From the NCBI RefSeq assembly GCF_000300335.1, contig NZ_AMRM01000008.1, positions 1 to 64,000 of the forward strand: a DNA stretch of 64,000 nt. The letters run 5' to 3'. Source of the DNA: Nitratireductor pacificus pht-3B. GTDB lineage: Bacteria; Pseudomonadota; Alphaproteobacteria; Rhizobiales; Rhizobiaceae. Below are positions 23,584 through 32,260 of the stretch, one piece after another. A program made the position numbers and the translations under genes. The notes under the pieces are model-generated. The model did not search any database. It was not told the DNA's origin and was given only the letters and a program-made list of their open reading frames with translations. Positions within the stretch are counted from its first letter, which is position 1, and each line of letters opens with the position of its first letter.

Positions 23584-24291
23584 GCGCGCCAAAGCGCGTT
23601 CTCCGGGCGCGAAGGACTGAAGCACGGCGTCGGTGGTCCGCCCGATATGCGTTTCCATCACCGTGACGGCCTTTTCCGCGTTGCGGTCGAGCGCGGCCTC
23701 GAAGAGGGCGCGGTGCTCGAGGCTGATGTCGCGGGTGGCGACGGTCTTGACGCGGGAGAGGCGGCGGTACCGCTCGTGCTGGTCGAACATGAGCTGGCGC
23801 ATGCGCAGCAGCCATTCGGAATCGCAGGCGGCGACCAGCGCCTTGTGGAACTGGTGGTTGAGACTTTCCCATTCGGCCAGGTCGCCGATGCCCTGATCGA
23901 TGGTCCGCTCGAGCCGCTCCAGCCGATGAAACGCGGCGGCAAGGGCGTTCTCCCATTCGTCGCCGCCGTTGCGGATCGAGATGCGCAGGGCCTCCACCTC
24001 GAGCAGCTTGCGCATGTTGCCGATGTCGCGCGCATCCCGGACGGACATCGGCACGACCTCGCAACCGCGCTGGCCCTCGAGCTTGACCAGATGGTCGCTG
24101 GAAAGCCGGGCGAGCGCTTCCCGGATCGGCGCGGCGCCCAGACCGTAGCGCGCGCGCAGCATTTCGATCTTGAGCTTCAGCCCGGGCGCGAGCGCGCCTG
24201 AAATGATGTCCTCGCGCAGCAGCCGATAGGCGCGCTCGGCGATCGTTCGTTCCGGTCCGTCATACCGCATGCTGACGAGGATCTCTGCCAT
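23581..24291 (-). CDS. GntR-family regulator (FadR/FCD subfamily) of the TRAP/catabolic operon
   Basis: 236 aa (a shorter start at Met8, 24270, is possible). GntR winged helix at about 15-75: 'AERAYRLLREDIISGALAPG', 'LRARYGLGAAPIREALARL'. FCD effector domain at about 95-220 with metal-binding His in 'NHQFHKALVAACDS', 'EHRALFEAAL' and 'METHIGRTTDAV'. It is divergent from the TRAP operon, and two perfect ATATCGATAT-centred dyads lie in the shared promoter region. It probably represses uptake and catabolism until the substrate or an intermediate binds. The stop codon falls in repeat copy C. Confidence 0.88.
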   Translation of the reverse strand: MAEILVSMRYDGPERTIAERAYRLLREDIISGALAPGLKLKIEMLRARYGLGAAPIREALARLSSDHLVKLEGQRGCEVVPMSVRDARDIGNMRKLLEVEALRISIRNGGDEWENALAAAFHRLERLERTIDQGIGDLAEWESLNHQFHKALVAACDSEWLLRMRQLMFDQHERYRRLSRVKTVATRDISLEHRALFEAALDRNAEKAVTVMETHIGRTTDAVLQSFAPGERALAR

Positions 24292-24355
24292 TCCGCTCGT
24301 TTGCTCCAGTTAACCGGCCCGCGGCGCCTACGACAAGCGGGTTGTCTCGATCCTC

Positions 24356-24398
24356 AAAATATCGATATTTTTATTGACTTGCAAATAATATCGATATT
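24356..24398 (+). promoter_or_regulatory. Twin GntR operators at the TRAP operon promoter
   Basis: Two perfect dyads share the core AATATCGATATT: AAAATATCGATATTTT (24356-24371) and AATATCGATATT (24387-24398), centres 29 bp apart. A -35-like TTGACT (24374-24379) lies between them and the second dyad covers the expected -10 region, a clear repression geometry. The sites also lie upstream of the divergent GntR gene, so autoregulation is likely. Confidence 0.75.
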
Positions 24399-24425
24399 TT
24401 ATCCGAGGAATTGGAGGACGGAGCC

Positions 24426-25025
24426 TTGAGGAGGCGGCGAATTCTGCCGATGTCGAGCGTATTGTCTGAAGAGCGAACCGAGCGGGAAGGCGTGCTGGCG
24501 CGCGCCAGCGCCCGCCTTGCTGCCGCCGAGTGGTATTGCGCCGGGCTGCTGCTCTGCGTCGTGTTCGCGCTGCTGCTTCTGAACGTTGTCACGCGCAGTC
24601 TCGGCACACCGCTGATCTGGGTGGACGAGCTGGCGATCTACGTCATGATCTGGGCGGCGCTCATCGGCGCGTCCATCGGCATCCGCAACCGCGACCACAT
24701 CGCGATGACCCTCGTCACCGACCTGCTGCCGGCGGGAAGCCGCAGGGCGCTTCTGATCGGCGTCGATGTCGCGCTGCTGGTCTTCTTCGCCATCTTCGGC
24801 GTCATTCTCTGGAACTGGTTCGACCCGGTCGGCGTGCTTTCCGCCGAAACGCTTTCCGGCTTCAGCCAGACGAGCTTCAATTTCATCTATGAGGAGCCGA
24901 CCACGACCATCGGCATGCGCAAGGTCTGGTTCTGGCTGATCCTGCCCGTCTTCTTCGTGAGCGGCACGGTCCACGCATCGGCCAACCTCGCGACCCGCCT
25001 GCGGGGCGGGGAGGGCAAGCCATGA
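24426..25025 (+). CDS. TRAP transporter small permease (DctQ)
   Basis: 199 aa if translation begins at TTG 24426, which has GGAGG 8 nt upstream; ATG 24450 is the alternative (191 aa) with a poorly spaced site. Four membrane helices: about 40-62 (CAGLLLCVVFALLLLNVVTRSL), 75-95 (IYVMIWAALIGASIGI, with conserved 'WVDELAIYV'), 115-140 (LLIGVDVALLVFFAIFGVIL) and 165-190. DctQ supports the large DctM subunit in Na+-driven, SBP-dependent import. The stop overlaps the DctM start (ATGA). Confidence 0.85.
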   Translation: MRRRRILPMSSVLSEERTEREGVLARASARLAAAEWYCAGLLLCVVFALLLLNVVTRSLGTPLIWVDELAIYVMIWAALIGASIGIRNRDHIAMTLVTDLLPAGSRRALLIGVDVALLVFFAIFGVILWNWFDPVGVLSAETLSGFSQTSFNFIYEEPTTTIGMRKVWFWLILPVFFVSGTVHASANLATRLRGGEGKP

Positions 25026-26293
25026 CGATTGCCGGCTCTTTCCTCGCCTTCCTGCTCGTCGGCCTGCCCATCGCCTTCGTCCTCGCCGCGACCGCGCTGG
25101 TGTTCATCGCCGTCAGCGGCAACACGGTGCTGCTCCAGTCCTATGCGCAGCAGCTCTTCGGCGGGCTCGAGAACTACGGCCTCCTGGCCCTGCCCATGTT
25201 CATCCTGCTCGGCGAGTTCATGAATGCGGGCGGCATCGGCAGGCGTCTGATGAGCCTGTCCCTTGCCCTGCTTGGATCGGTCCGGGGCGGTCTCGCCTAT
25301 GTCAATCTCATCGCCAACATGCTGATGGCCTCGATCCTCGGCTCGACCGTGGCGCAGATCACCATCATGTCGAAGATCGCCGTGCCGGAGATGGAGAAGG
25401 CCGGCTATCCGCGCGACGTGTCGGTGGGCATCACAGCGGCCGGCGGCCTCCTGGCGCCGATCATCCCGCCGTCCATGCTGTTCATCATCTTCGGCGTCGT
25501 CGCGCAGATGCCGATCGGCGACCTGTTCATCTCCGGCATCGTGCCGGGCGCGATGATGTTCCTTGCCTTCATCGTGGTGATTGCGGTCTTCAGCAGGCTC
25601 TACGCCTTCCCGCGCTCGGAGCGCCTTTCGATCGGGAAGCGTTTTGCGGCATTGTTCGATGCGCTCCCGGCGCTGGCCATTCCCGCCGTCATCATCGGCA
25701 GCATCCTGGGCGGCCTGGCGACGCCGACCGAAGCCGCCGCCATCGCCACGCTGGCGGCGATGCTGACGGGCCTCTTCGTCTACCGCGAGATGAGCGTAGC
25801 CGACATCTTCCCGGCCTTCGCCAATGCCGCGCGTAGCGCCGCCGTGGTGCTGTTCCTGATCGCGGCCGCGCAGGTGTTCAGCTGGGTGATCACCTTCGAG
25901 AACCTGCCGGCGCGGGTGGCGGACGGGCTGCAGCTCATCACCGCCTCGCCGATCGTCTTCCTGCTGCTCCTGAACCTGCTTCTCCTGATGCTCGGCATGG
26001 TCACGGACCCGATTCCCGCCATCATCCTCGTGGTCCCGGTGCTGCTGCCGGTGGCGACCGATGTCTACGGCATCGATCCGTTCCAGTTCGGCGTCATCGT
26101 CTGTCTCAACCTGACGCTCGGCCTCCTGACGCCGCCGGTGGGGACGGGCCTGTTCGCCGCCGCCCTGATGGGCGGGGTGAAGGCGGAGCGCATCGCCTGG
26201 CTGGTCACGCCGTTCTTCCTCGCCGTCGCTGTGGTTCTCGTTCTCCTGGCCTTCTTTCCATGGCTGGCAACGGGCCTGAAGGAGCTGCTGTGA
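25022..26293 (+). CDS. TRAP transporter large permease (DctM)
   Basis: 423 aa, about 12 membrane helices. DctM signatures: 'LPIAFVLAATALVFIAVSG' at the N-terminus, 'LLALPMFILLGEFMNAGGIGRRL', 'MLMASILGSTVAQITIMSKIAVPEMEKAGY', 'AAGGLLAPIIPPSMLFIIFGVVAQMPIGDLFISGIVPG' region, and 'GLLTPPVGTGLFAAALMGGVK' near the C-terminus. It carries the substrate pathway of the TRAP importer. ATGA overlap with dctQ and a 1-bp overlap with the dehydrogenase gene show tight coupling. The SBP gene lies one gene downstream (27261-28229). Confidence 0.92.
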   Translation: MTIAGSFLAFLLVGLPIAFVLAATALVFIAVSGNTVLLQSYAQQLFGGLENYGLLALPMFILLGEFMNAGGIGRRLMSLSLALLGSVRGGLAYVNLIANMLMASILGSTVAQITIMSKIAVPEMEKAGYPRDVSVGITAAGGLLAPIIPPSMLFIIFGVVAQMPIGDLFISGIVPGAMMFLAFIVVIAVFSRLYAFPRSERLSIGKRFAALFDALPALAIPAVIIGSILGGLATPTEAAAIATLAAMLTGLFVYREMSVADIFPAFANAARSAAVVLFLIAAAQVFSWVITFENLPARVADGLQLITASPIVFLLLLNLLLLMLGMVTDPIPAIILVVPVLLPVATDVYGIDPFQFGVIVCLNLTLGLLTPPVGTGLFAAALMGGVKAERIAWLVTPFFLAVAVVLVLLAFFPWLATGLKELL

Positions 26294-27243
26294 TGGCCGA
26301 GGCGAAAGCACCCGTCCTGATCGTCGGCGGCGGAACCATCGGCTGCGGATGGGCGGCTGCGTTCGCGGCCGCCGGGCACCCGACGCAGGTCTTCGACCCG
26401 GCACCCGAAACGGCCGCGCGCGTCGAACTGGTCTGGCGGAAAGCCCTGCCCGTTCTGGAACGGCTTGGAAACGTCGGCGCCGACGTGGCACCGCCGTCCC
26501 ACATCGCCCGGCTCGATGAGGCTGCTGAGACCGTGGCCTTCGTGCAGGAAGCCCTGCCGGAGCGGCTGGAACTCAAGCGGCAGGTGCTCGCCGCGCTGGA
26601 GCGGCATGTGCCAGCCGATGCGGTGATCGCATCGAGCACATCCGGCCTGTCGCCGAGCGACATACAGGATGCGCTGGCCCATCCCGAACGCCTTGTGGTC
26701 GGCCATCCCTGCAACCCGCCCTATCTCATGCCGGTGGTGGAAATCTGCGCCGGCGCGAAGACCGACGCTCCGGCGATGGACAGGGCCGACGCCTTCTATT
26801 CCGCCATCGGCAAGACGGTGCTGCGGCTGCGGCGCGAGATGCCCGGCCATCTGGTCAACCGTCTTCAGGCGGCGCTGTGGCGCGAGGCCGTTCATCTGGC
26901 GGCGGAGGGCGTCGCCTCGGTCGACGATATCGAGAAGGCGGTCACTAAGGGGCTGGCGGCGCGCTGGTGCGTGACCGGCCCGACGGCGATCTTTCATCTG
27001 GCCGGCGGCGAGGCCGGCCTGGCGAAGTTCTTCGACGATCTGGGGCCGGAAGTCGAAAAGTGGTGGGCTTCGCTCGGCACGCCGCGCCTCGACGCTGAAA
27101 CCCGCGCCGCCCTTATCGAAGGCGTCGCGCAGAGCCCCGGCCTGGCGGATGCCGAAGCGCTTGCCGGCCTGCGGGACGCGCGGGTGCCTGAAATTCTCAA
27201 CCTGCTGTCCGGCACGGAAGACCGGAACGGATCTTTGCATTGA
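26293..27243 (+). CDS. 3-hydroxyacyl-CoA dehydrogenase family NAD-dependent dehydrogenase
   Basis: 316 aa from ATG 26293, overlapping the dctM stop. NAD-binding Rossmann motif 'VLIVGGGTIGCGWAAAFAAAGH' at about 8-30, helix of 'VAFVQEALPERLELKRQVL', 'VIASSTSGLSPSDIQ' and the family substrate loop 'VVGHPCNPPYLMPVVEI' with His near residue 138, then 'MPGHLVNRLQAALWREAVHLAAEGVAS'. Length and 'HPCNPP' favour the short L-gulonate 3-dehydrogenase/lambda-crystallin/carnitine dehydrogenase-like branch over fatty acid oxidation enzymes. It lies within the TRAP-catabolic operon and may oxidise a side-chain hydroxyl of the imported compound. Confidence 0.8.
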   Translation: MAEAKAPVLIVGGGTIGCGWAAAFAAAGHPTQVFDPAPETAARVELVWRKALPVLERLGNVGADVAPPSHIARLDEAAETVAFVQEALPERLELKRQVLAALERHVPADAVIASSTSGLSPSDIQDALAHPERLVVGHPCNPPYLMPVVEICAGAKTDAPAMDRADAFYSAIGKTVLRLRREMPGHLVNRLQAALWREAVHLAAEGVASVDDIEKAVTKGLAARWCVTGPTAIFHLAGGEAGLAKFFDDLGPEVEKWWASLGTPRLDAETRAALIEGVAQSPGLADAEALAGLRDARVPEILNLLSGTEDRNGSLH

Positions 27244-27260
27244 AAACGGGAGGAAGACAC

Positions 27261-28229
27261 ATGCTGAAACAGATTGCGGGCGCGCTCGCCATTACCGGCC
27301 TCATGCTGGCGGCTCAGGCGGCAAGCGCCGCCGAATACCGGCTCGGCCTCATCACGCCGCCGCCGCATCAATGGACGGTCACGGCGAACACCATCGCCGG
27401 CGAACTGAAGGAGAAGACCGACGGACGCGTCGAGCTTCTGATCTTCCCGAGCGGCCAGCTCGGAAACGAAGCGCAGATGCTCCAGCAGTTGCAGACGGGC
27501 GCGCTGGACTTCGCCTTCCTGACGCTCGGAGAGCTTGCCAACCGCGATCCGAACTACGGCATTTTCCTCGCGCCTTACATCGTCAAGGACGTCGCCGGCG
27601 CGCAGAAGCTGCTGAAGGGCGAGACCGCCGGCGAGCTGCTCGACGGGGTCAGCAAGTTCGGCCTGAAGGGTTTTGGTTACGCGATGGCCGGCCTGCGCCA
27701 GATCGTCATGCGCGGCGAGGTCAAGGATGCCGCCGGGCTTTCGGGCAAGAAAATCCGCACCGTGCCCCTGGCGCCCGAACTCGACTTCTGGGTCAAAGTG
27801 GGAGCCGCCCCGACCCCGATGCCGCTGCCGGCGCTCTACGACGCCTTCGCCAACGGTCAGGTCGACGGCATGCAGATCGACTTCGAAGGCACCTGGAACA
27901 GCAAGTATTACGAGCATGCGGGCACGATCATCGAATCCAACCACATGATGTTCCCCATGATCGCGGTCGGGTCCGGACGCAAATGGGGCGCGATCCCCGC
28001 CGAGGATCAGGCGATCATCGAGGAGGTGCTCAGCGCGCATCTCGACACGCTGGTGGGATCCTATGCGAAGATCGACGCGGACTATCTCGAGAAGCTGAAG
28101 GGCACCGAGGTGCCGGTCGTCACCATCGACCGCGCGTTCTTCGGCGAGTCCATCGACAACTGGTACAAGGAATGGCGCACCAAGGCGCCGATGCTGGAAA
28201 AGCTGGAAGCCGAGGCATCGGGGCTCTGA
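27261..28229 (+). CDS. TRAP transporter substrate-binding protein (DctP)
   Basis: 322 aa from ATG 27261 (GGGAGGAAG 6 nt upstream). Signal peptide core AGALAITGLMLAAQAASA. DctP signature parts: 'TVTANTIAGELKEKTDGRVELLIFPSGQLGNEAQMLQQLQTGALDF', with the ligand-fixing Arg expected in 'KKIRTVPLAPELDFWVKVGAAPTPMPLPALYDAF' and 'GQVDGMQIDFEGTW'. It completes the TRAP importer with 24426-26293. The order dctQ-dctM-dehydrogenase-dctP, with an enzyme between, is unusual. The ligand is probably a carboxylate, perhaps the aromatic acid degraded by the downstream enzymes. Confidence 0.9.
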   Translation: MLKQIAGALAITGLMLAAQAASAAEYRLGLITPPPHQWTVTANTIAGELKEKTDGRVELLIFPSGQLGNEAQMLQQLQTGALDFAFLTLGELANRDPNYGIFLAPYIVKDVAGAQKLLKGETAGELLDGVSKFGLKGFGYAMAGLRQIVMRGEVKDAAGLSGKKIRTVPLAPELDFWVKVGAAPTPMPLPALYDAFANGQVDGMQIDFEGTWNSKYYEHAGTIIESNHMMFPMIAVGSGRKWGAIPAEDQAIIEEVLSAHLDTLVGSYAKIDADYLEKLKGTEVPVVTIDRAFFGESIDNWYKEWRTKAPMLEKLEAEASGL

Positions 28230-28290
28230 GGCCATCGACATGAAACGGCGGGGCGCGCGAAGCGCTCCGCATCGGAACCTGGAGGATATT

Positions 28291-29145
28291 GTGAGCGGGA
28301 CCTATCGCGACCTTCGCTATGTGCGGCTGGCGACCGGCGACCTGAACAAGGCTGCCGACTTCGCCACCGGTCTGGTCGGGCTGCAGGAGTTCGCGCGCGA
28401 CGAGCAGCGCGCCTACTTCCGCTCCGACGCGCGCGCCTATTCGCTCTGCTTCAGCGCCGCCGACAAGGGCGACGCGGTCGCCCTGACCGTCGCGCGCGAC
28501 ACGGACCTGACGGCGATGGCCGAGCGGCTGCGCGCCGAGGGGTTTGCCGTCTCCGAGCTGGATCAGGCGGCCTGCACCGCCCGCAAGATCAAGAAGGGCA
28601 TCGCGACCAGCGCGCCCAACGGTGTGGCGGTCGAACTCGTCTGGCGTCCCCTCACCTCCGGCTGGCGCTATCACGGTCCCCGCGACGCGGGCATCACCGA
28701 AATCTCCTCCGTCTCGCTGGCCTGCACCGATATCGCCGCCAACGAGGATTTCTGGACGCGCGTCCTCGGCGGCGCCGTCTCCGACTGGGCCGGCGATGCC
28801 GCCTATATCCGCATCGACGGCGCGCATCACCGCATCGCGCTCTATCCCTCCGCCCGCGACGGCATTCTGGGCGTCGACTTCGCCGTGGAGTCGATCAACA
28901 ACGTGATGCAGAACCACTATTTTCTGCAGGCGCGGCAGATGCCCATCGTCCAGGGGCCGGGCCGCCAGCCGGCATCGGAAAAGATCTTCGTCGCGACCCG
29001 CGGGCCGGGCGACGTGCTGTTCAGCTATTCCACGGGAATGAGCCAGGCCGATCCCGAGCGCACGCCGCGCCAGTTTCCCGACGCGGCGCTTTCCCATTGT
29101 GCGTGGGGTTCCCCCACGAACGAGCCCGAGTTTCGGGGCGCGTGA
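28291..29145 (+). CDS. Extradiol dioxygenase-fold (VOC) protein lacking all three metal ligands
   Basis: 284 aa from GTG 28291 (GGAGG 5 nt upstream). Two VOC domains (about 6-120 and 135-270), colinear without gaps over the first ~250 residues with the neighbour at 29163-30020. Type I extradiol enzymes hold Fe(II)/Mn(II) with His-His-Glu in the second domain. The neighbour has His140, His194 and Glu245, whereas here the same positions are Ser140 (ISSVSL), Gly194 (GILGVDF) and Ser245 (VLFSYS). The 'HH(R/T)IAL' pair near 179-180 is retained. It is therefore unlikely to be a dioxygenase by itself. It may be a structural or regulatory partner of the intact paralogue, or may have another activity. 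Confidence 0.85.
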   Translation: MSGTYRDLRYVRLATGDLNKAADFATGLVGLQEFARDEQRAYFRSDARAYSLCFSAADKGDAVALTVARDTDLTAMAERLRAEGFAVSELDQAACTARKIKKGIATSAPNGVAVELVWRPLTSGWRYHGPRDAGITEISSVSLACTDIAANEDFWTRVLGGAVSDWAGDAAYIRIDGAHHRIALYPSARDGILGVDFAVESINNVMQNHYFLQARQMPIVQGPGRQPASEKIFVATRGPGDVLFSYSTGMSQADPERTPRQFPDAALSHCAWGSPTNEPEFRGA

Positions 29146-29162
29146 ACGACAGGAGAAGCGAA

Positions 29163-30020
29163 ATGATCGAGTTGAAGGACGTGGTCTACTGCCGTCTCGG
29201 CACGCGCGATCTGGAGGGAGCGGTCTGGTTTGCGCAAAACATCCTCGGGCTGGAAGTGTCCGAGCACCGCAAGGGCGCGGTGCATTTCAAATCCGACAGC
29301 CGCGACCACACGCTGTGCTATTTCGAGGGCGACCCGGAAGACCAGGTGACGGCGTTCGAACTTGGCTCGTCAGCCGATTTGCACGCGGCGGCGGCCACGC
29401 TCGAATCGTTGAAGCAGCAGGTCTATTACGGCACGCGCGAGGAATGCGACGCGCGCCATGTGCGTGAGTTCATCCGCTTTCGCGACCCGACCGGCAACAA
29501 CATCGAATTCGTCGTGCGCCCGGCCTTTTCCGGCCAGCGCTACCACGGCACGCGCGACGCGGGCATCACCGGCTTCAGCCATGTGGGCCTGTGCTCCAGC
29601 GATCTGGAGCGCGACGAGAAATTCTGGACCACGGTCTGCAACGCGCGCGTCTCCGACCGCATCGGCGATGCGCCGCTGATGCGGCTCGGCTCGATCCACC
29701 ACACGATCGCGCTGTTCCCCTATCACAAGGCCGGCATCCAGCACATCAACCACCAGGTGGAATCGACCGACGACATCCAGCGCTCGACCAACTTCATCCG
29801 CGACCGGCAGATCAACATCACCTTCGGTCCCGGCCGTCATCCGACGTCCTCCGCTCAGTTCCTTTATTTCAGCGGTCCCGACGGCATGACGTTCGAATAT
29901 TCGACCGGCGTCTGCGAGATCCACGACGAGCCGCTGTGGCGCGACCGGCAGTTCGCGTTCGAGCCGGTCGGCTTCTGCCACTGGGGCGCGAAGCCGAACA
30001 TCGCCGCGTTCGAGGACTGA
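29163..30020 (+). CDS. Type I extradiol ring-cleavage dioxygenase (BphC/XylE-like VOC)
   Basis: 285 aa from ATG 29163 (AGGAG 6 nt upstream). Two VOC repeats. The catalytic C-terminal half shows the 2-His-1-Glu facial triad: His140 in 'GFSHVGLCSSDL', His194 in 'GIQHINHQVES', Glu245 in 'MTFEYSTG', plus the second-shell His in 'SIHHTIALF' and 'GPGRHPTS'. The family inserts O2 next to a catecholic diol to give a muconic semialdehyde, cytoplasmic. It is followed by a semialdehyde dehydrogenase, hydratase and aldolase, so it likely starts a meta-cleavage pathway. The exact catechol is not evident. No ring hydroxylase is encoded nearby. Confidence 0.85.
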   Translation: MIELKDVVYCRLGTRDLEGAVWFAQNILGLEVSEHRKGAVHFKSDSRDHTLCYFEGDPEDQVTAFELGSSADLHAAAATLESLKQQVYYGTREECDARHVREFIRFRDPTGNNIEFVVRPAFSGQRYHGTRDAGITGFSHVGLCSSDLERDEKFWTTVCNARVSDRIGDAPLMRLGSIHHTIALFPYHKAGIQHINHQVESTDDIQRSTNFIRDRQINITFGPGRHPTSSAQFLYFSGPDGMTFEYSTGVCEIHDEPLWRDRQFAFEPVGFCHWGAKPNIAAFED

Positions 30021-30023
30021 GCC

Positions 30024-30707
30024 GTGACGCAGACCGACAGGGACGATCTGGCGCGCCGGGTGCGCGTGGCGGCAAGGGCGCTCGGCCGGCATGGGCTCGC
30101 CCATGCCTACGGCCATTGCTCGGCGCGCATCGACGCGGAGCGCTTCCTCGTCTGTCCGCCGCAGCCCATGGGGCTGGTGGCGCCGGGTGAGGCCTGCACG
30201 GTGGTGCCGGTCAGCGGACCGCTGCCCGATGGCGTTCTGGGCGAGGTGCGCATCCATCAGGAGATCTATCGCAACCGGCCGGCGGTCGGCGGCGTGGCGC
30301 GCTTCATGTCGCCGAAGATGATGGCGCTTGCGGCACTCGGCAGATCGCCGAAGGCGCGCCACGGCTTCGGAGCCTATTTCGCGCCGGAGCCGCCGCTCTG
30401 GGACGACCCGCAGCTCGTGCGCGACGACGCGAAGGCGAGGGGCGTCTTCGCCGCCATGGGCGATGCGCGCGCCGTCCTGATGCGCGGCAACGGCGCCGTT
30501 ACGGCGGGCGACACGCTGGAAGAGGCCATCGTGCTCGCCTGGTATCTGGAGGATGCGTGCCGCATCGAGCTGGAAGCGCTGGCCGCGGGCCTTGCCGACG
30601 CGCCGCCGACCTTTTCCGCCGAAGGGGCGAATGAGCGGGCCACCAAGGCCGGCCGCATCTTTGAACGCATGTGGGATTTCCTCACCGCAGGCGATCCCGA
30701 ACTCTGA
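30024..30707 (+). CDS. Class II aldolase/adducin-fold protein with substituted metal ligands
   Basis: 227 aa from GTG 30024 (GAGGA 7 nt upstream), 3 bp after the dioxygenase. Family sequence: 'GRHGLAHAYGHCSARID', 'GEVRIHQEIYRNRPAVGGV', 'DARAVLMRGNGAVTAGDTLEEA'. Normal members bind Zn2+ through H-x-H followed by SP, and a later RGHG. Here these are Arg93-Phe94-Met95 (VARFMSP) and Asn156 (RGNG), so all three zinc His are missing. Members of this fold act as decarboxylases of dihydroxy-aromatic acids or ring-cleavage products in phthalate and p-cumate degradation, a role that would fit this operon. Whether a metal is used here is open. Confidence 0.75.
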   Translation: MTQTDRDDLARRVRVAARALGRHGLAHAYGHCSARIDAERFLVCPPQPMGLVAPGEACTVVPVSGPLPDGVLGEVRIHQEIYRNRPAVGGVARFMSPKMMALAALGRSPKARHGFGAYFAPEPPLWDDPQLVRDDAKARGVFAAMGDARAVLMRGNGAVTAGDTLEEAIVLAWYLEDACRIELEALAAGLADAPPTFSAEGANERATKAGRIFERMWDFLTAGDPEL

Positions 30708-30732
30708 GTTTCCGCAAGAAGGACGAGATTAC

Positions 30733-32187
30733 GTGAAGCGCATTCAGAATTTCATCAACGGTCGCTTTGTCGACGGCACGGGCGAACTGTTCGAGAACCG
30801 TTTCCCGGCAACGGGCGAGGTGCACTCGCTTGTCTCCGCCGCGGGCGAGCAGGATGTGGATGCCGCGGTTTCGGCGGCGAAGAAGGCGCTCAAGGGGCCA
30901 TGGGCGCGGCTGAGTGTGCAGGAGCGCATCACGCTCCTGCGCCGGGTGGCCGACGGCATCAATGCGCGCTTCGACGAGTTCCTGCGTGCCGAGATCATGG
31001 ATACGGGCAAGCCCGCCTCCATCGCCAGCCACATCGACATTCCGCGCGGCGCGGCCAATTTCAACGTCTTCGCCGACCAGATCGCCAGCGTCGCGACGGA
31101 GGCGTTCGAGATGGCGACGCCGGACGGCGCCGGGGCGCTGAACTACGCGATCCGCATGCCGCGGGGCGTCATCGGCGTTGTCTGCCCGTGGAACCTGCCA
31201 CTGCTTTTGATGACGTGGAAGGTCGCGCCGGCACTGGCCTGCGGCAACACGGTGGTGGTGAAGCCCTCGGAGGAAACCCCGGCCACCGCCACGCTGCTCG
31301 GCGAGGTGATGAACGACGCCGGCATTCCCGAAGGCGTCTACAATGTGGTGCATGGTTTCGGCGGCGGCAGCACGGGCGAGTTCCTGTCGAGCCACCCCGA
31401 CGTGGACGCGATCACCTTCACCGGCGAAACGACGACGGGCGAGGCCATCATGGCGGCGGCCGCGCGCGGCGTTCGCCCCGTCTCGCTGGAGCTTGGCGGC
31501 AAGAATCCGGGCATCGTGTTCGACGATGCGGATATCGACATCACCATAGAGGGCCTGGGCCGCTCCTGCTTCGCCAACACGGGGCAGGTGTGCCTCGGCA
31601 CCGAACGGCTTTACGTGCAGCGCGGCATCTTCGATCAGGTGGCGGAGAAGCTCGCCGCCAGGGCGAGGACCTATGCCTTCGGCGATCCGTTCGACCAGAG
31701 CACGACCATGGGGCCGCTGATCAGCGAGGAGCACCGCCGCAAGGTGCTCGCCTATTACGAGAAGGCGAAGGCCGGCGGCGCCGAGATCCTCGCCGGCGGC
31801 GGCGTGCCCTCCATTCAGGGCTATGAGGGCGGAAGCTGGGTGGAGCCGACCGTCTGGACCGGCCTGCCGGAGGATTCGCCCGTGGTGCGCGACGAGATCT
31901 TCGGCCCCTGCACGCACATCACGCCCTTCGACGACGAGGAGGAGGCGATCCAGCTCGCCAACAACAGCCCCTACGGGCTGGCGACCTCGATCTGGACGAC
32001 GAACCTGTCGCGCGGCCATCGCGTGGCCGGCCGGATCGACGCCGGCATCACCTGGGTCAACTGCTGGTTCCTGCGCGATCTGCGCACCCCCTTCGGCGGC
32101 TCGAAACGCTCGGGCATCGGCCGCGAGGGCGGCGTCCACTCGCTCGAATTCTACACCGAACTGCGCAATGTCTGCGTGAAGCTCTAA
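30733..32187 (+). CDS. Aldehyde dehydrogenase, hydroxymuconic semialdehyde dehydrogenase type (XylG/DmpC/HpaE-like)
   Basis: 484 aa from GTG 30733 (AGGA upstream). N-terminus 'RIQNFINGRFVDGTGELFENRFPATGEVHSLV' is characteristic of 2-hydroxymuconic semialdehyde dehydrogenases. NAD site 'PWNLPLLLMTWKVAPALACGNTVVVKPSEETP', general base Glu in 'SLELGGKNPGIV', catalytic Cys in 'FANTGQVCLGTERLY', C-terminal 'PFGGSKRSGIGREGG'. It converts the semialdehyde from extradiol cleavage into the corresponding dicarboxylate with NAD+. Length (about 486 aa) matches DmpC/XylG. It sits between the dioxygenase and hydratase genes as expected for a meta pathway. Confidence 0.9.
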   Translation: MKRIQNFINGRFVDGTGELFENRFPATGEVHSLVSAAGEQDVDAAVSAAKKALKGPWARLSVQERITLLRRVADGINARFDEFLRAEIMDTGKPASIASHIDIPRGAANFNVFADQIASVATEAFEMATPDGAGALNYAIRMPRGVIGVVCPWNLPLLLMTWKVAPALACGNTVVVKPSEETPATATLLGEVMNDAGIPEGVYNVVHGFGGGSTGEFLSSHPDVDAITFTGETTTGEAIMAAAARGVRPVSLELGGKNPGIVFDDADIDITIEGLGRSCFANTGQVCLGTERLYVQRGIFDQVAEKLAARARTYAFGDPFDQSTTMGPLISEEHRRKVLAYYEKAKAGGAEILAGGGVPSIQGYEGGSWVEPTVWTGLPEDSPVVRDEIFGPCTHITPFDDEEEAIQLANNSPYGLATSIWTTNLSRGHRVAGRIDAGITWVNCWFLRDLRTPFGGSKRSGIGREGGVHSLEFYTELRNVCVKL

Positions 32188-32260
32188 CTTTCTGATTTGC
32201 GCGATTACGGACGGAAGCGGGTCCCCGCTTCCCCCGTAATTGCCTTGGAGGATATCCATC

